64,000 bases of DNA, taken from positions 62,001-126,000 of the forward strand of contig JBNLBF010000003.1 in NCBI GenBank assembly GCA_050302475.1, read 5' to 3'. Of the stretch, positions 62,279 to 64,000 are shown piece by piece. The DNA comes from NORP23 sp050302475. Its GTDB lineage: Bacteria; Pseudomonadota; Alphaproteobacteria; Rhodobacterales; Rhodobacteraceae. Within the stretch, counting starts at the first letter, position 1. Every line of letters starts with the position of its first letter. A model generated the notes under the pieces. That model was given only the letters and a program-made list of their open reading frames with translations, did not search any database and was not told where the DNA came from. The translations under genes and the position numbers were made by a program.

Positions 62279-63937
62279 CTAGGACTGATCCCGCCAGCGA
62301 TTGGTAATCGGGTAACGCCGGTCCAGCCAGAAGGCCCGTCGCGTGACGCGCGGGCCTGGGGCGGACTGGAAGCGTTTATATTCGCTGATATAGAGCAAAT
62401 GCTCCACTCGTTTGACCGTGTCGCGGTCATACCCGGCGGCAACACAATCGGCGACGGAGGCGTCGCCCTCGATCAGCATCAGCAGAATGCCATCCAACAC
62501 GTCATAAGGCGGCAGCGAATCCTCATCCTTCTGGTTTTCGCGCAGCTCTGCCGTGGGCGGTTTTTCAATGATCCGTGTCGGGATAACCTCACCTTCCGGG
62601 GCTTGCATCCAGTCGAAATGATGCTGGTTGCGCCACTTGGCGGTTGCGAAGACGCGGGTCTTATACAGATCCTTGATCGGATTATAGCCGCCCGCCATAT
62701 CGCCATAGATGGTGGCGTAACCGACCGCGACCTCGGACTTATTGCCGGTGGTCAACAGCATCTCGCCAAATTTGTTGGACAATGCCATCAGCAGCACGCC
62801 ACGCAGGCGAGACTGAATGTTTTCTTCGGTCACGTCGGGCTTGGTGCCCTCCATCAGCGGCGCCAGCGTATCGGTGATCGCCCCCCGCGCGGCGCTGATC
62901 GACAGATTGTCGAGGCGGATTCCCAGCCGCGACGCCACATCCTCCGCATCCTCCAGCGAGATTTGCGAGGTATATTCGGACGGCATCATCACACCGCGCA
63001 CATTTTCTGCACCCAGCGCATCCGCTGCAATCGTCGCCACAATGGCAGAATCGATCCCGCCGGACAGCCCCAGCAGCACCTTGGAAAACCCGTTCTTGCG
63101 CATGTAGTCGCGCATCCCTTCAACCATGGCGCGGTATTCCTGCTCCTCCAGCGAGGGCAGGGTTGCCATCTCGCCATGGTCGGCGCGCCAGCCTTCGTCA
63201 GTTTCGGTGAAGGTTACGAGTGTGTCAGATTCGTCGAACAGCGGCATTTGAACGGCCATTCGCCCGGCCGGGTTGAGCACGAAAGAACCGCCATCAAACA
63301 CCTGATCATCCTGTCCACCAACGGTATTGATATAGACCAGTGGCAATCCGGTTTCGATCACACGGGCGACCATGTGATTCATGCGGCGGTCGAATTTGCC
63401 GCTGTAATAGGGTGAGCCATTGGGAATCACCAGAATCTCTGCACCGCTTTCTGCCAGTGTTTCGCAGACATCCTCATACCAGGCGTCTTCACAAATCGGT
63501 GTGCCAATGCGGACCGGACCCAGGCTGAAGGGACCGGAAATATCGCCGATATCGAATACTCGGGGTTCGTCGAACACCTTGTAATTCGGCAGATGGTGTT
63601 TGCGGGCAACGGCGTGAACGACGCCGTCTTTCAGGATCTGGTAGGTGTTGAAAACCTCGAACTCTTCCATCACCGGAGCGCCGATCGCCAATGCAGGACC
63701 GTCCGCACAATCCTGTGCAAGAGCCGTCATATGTGCCTGAACATCCTTCAGAAATGCCGGTTTATGCACAAGATCCTGTGTCTGGTAACCGGTCAGGAAC
63801 ATCTCGGGCAGTGCCACGAGGTCGGCGCCAAGCGCCTTGCCACGTTGATGAGCGGCACGGGCTTTGTCGGCATTTCCGGACAGATCGCCGACTGTTGGGT
63901 TCAGCTGACATATCAGCAGACGGAATTTCTGTGGCAT
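62279..63937 (-). CDS. nadE: glutamine-dependent NAD+ synthetase
   Basis: A 552-residue two-domain enzyme. The N-terminal nitrilase-type glutaminase has E45 (LPEMF), K113 (ARKHHLPNY) and C149 (TPICEDAWY). The C-terminal synthetase has the ATP pyrophosphatase loop GLSGGIDSA near 296 and ends the NAD pathway by amidating deamido-NAD. Third NAD-salvage gene in 9 kb with pncA and pncB. The last 63 bases of the window hold no recognisable feature. Confidence 0.95.
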   Translation of the reverse strand: MPQKFRLLICQLNPTVGDLSGNADKARAAHQRGKALGADLVALPEMFLTGYQTQDLVHKPAFLKDVQAHMTALAQDCADGPALAIGAPVMEEFEVFNTYQILKDGVVHAVARKHHLPNYKVFDEPRVFDIGDISGPFSLGPVRIGTPICEDAWYEDVCETLAESGAEILVIPNGSPYYSGKFDRRMNHMVARVIETGLPLVYINTVGGQDDQVFDGGSFVLNPAGRMAVQMPLFDESDTLVTFTETDEGWRADHGEMATLPSLEEQEYRAMVEGMRDYMRKNGFSKVLLGLSGGIDSAIVATIAADALGAENVRGVMMPSEYTSQISLEDAEDVASRLGIRLDNLSISAARGAITDTLAPLMEGTKPDVTEENIQSRLRGVLLMALSNKFGEMLLTTGNKSEVAVGYATIYGDMAGGYNPIKDLYKTRVFATAKWRNQHHFDWMQAPEGEVIPTRIIEKPPTAELRENQKDEDSLPPYDVLDGILLMLIEGDASVADCVAAGYDRDTVKRVEHLLYISEYKRFQSAPGPRVTRRAFWLDRRYPITNRWRDQS

Positions 63938-64000
63938 GGCAATGTCACCCGAGCTTTTGGCCAGACTTAATACCTTCGCAGGGGGAAGGACAAGCCGGAA

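Noticed and set aside
62264..63415. A 383-codon frame antisense to nadE
   Set aside because: Shadow of nadE with no signal, motif or suitable ribosome site.

Overview
This window reads as ordinary chromosome of an alphaproteobacterium, most likely a marine Rhodobacterales (Roseobacter-type) species. The basis is the set of gene families (ChoXWV choline transporter with BetC and BetA, fused sulfate adenylyltransferase/APS kinase, DUF2585, DUF2853, short DUF465 protein, MidA, a 441-residue second-type GltX), moderately high GC and tight operons with ATGA, TAATG and TGATG stop/start overlaps. No phage genes, insertion sequences, integrases or CRISPR arrays were seen. Identifications rest on motif and family recognition from the translated sequence; no database search was possible.

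Layout. 1-4944: a pentose or xylan operon on the plus strand (D-lyxose isomerase tail, sugar isomerase/epimerase, Gfo/Idh/MocA dehydrogenase, aldo/keto reductase, GH43 glycosidase). 4941-11037: choline-O-sulfate and choline use, with betA and betC on the minus strand facing away from choXWV. 11034-17978: cobD and a DUF2585 membrane protein, a degenerate receiver protein, a small PilZ-like protein, a D-amino acid aminotransferase, plsC, ribF, a HAD phosphatase and a manganese-type pyrophosphatase. 18079-20200: groES-groEL behind a perfect CIRCE element. 20199-25961: small proteins, a purE-(NAD(P)-dehydrogenase-like)-purK operon, a 580-base gene-poor stretch with an orphan terminator, and sat-cysC. 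26124-30840: trxB with a coupled RES-domain gene, an Lrp regulator, and the lgt-midA-pgeF operon. 30944-37459: small envelope and stress proteins, an AT-rich NERD gene, ybjN-proC-tRNA-binding protein-kinase-membrane protein, a roadblock protein, tdk and a cell-wall hydrolase. 37810-44046: ctpA, rppH and an ABC exporter (ATPase, FtsX-type permease, HlyD adaptor). 44062-46618: a sensor kinase followed by an orphan polyamine-type binding protein. 46676-46752: tRNA-Arg(UCU). 46827-53142: a secreted protein, an ArsR/serine hydrolase unit with a clear operator, a second Gfo dehydrogenase, an MFS transporter, mepA and a secreted esterase-like protein. 53139-63937: a Stf0 sulfotransferase with a LOG-like protein, dapD-pncA, an MDR reductase, pncB, small proteins, gltX, a flavodoxin-like protein and nadE.

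Functional themes are osmolyte and sulfur economy (choline sulfate use, sulfate activation), NAD salvage (pncA, pncB and nadE within 9 kb) and envelope maintenance (lgt, ctpA, mepA, SleB-type hydrolase, pgeF). I found no large, clearly new multi-gene system. The most interesting candidates are the kinase/binding-protein pair at 44062-46618, the probable small RNA locus near 23750-23951, the RES gene coupled to trxB, the extra dehydrogenase locked inside purE-purK, the Cys/His-rich LOG protein coupled to a sulfotransferase, and rppH starting directly on the ctpA terminator.
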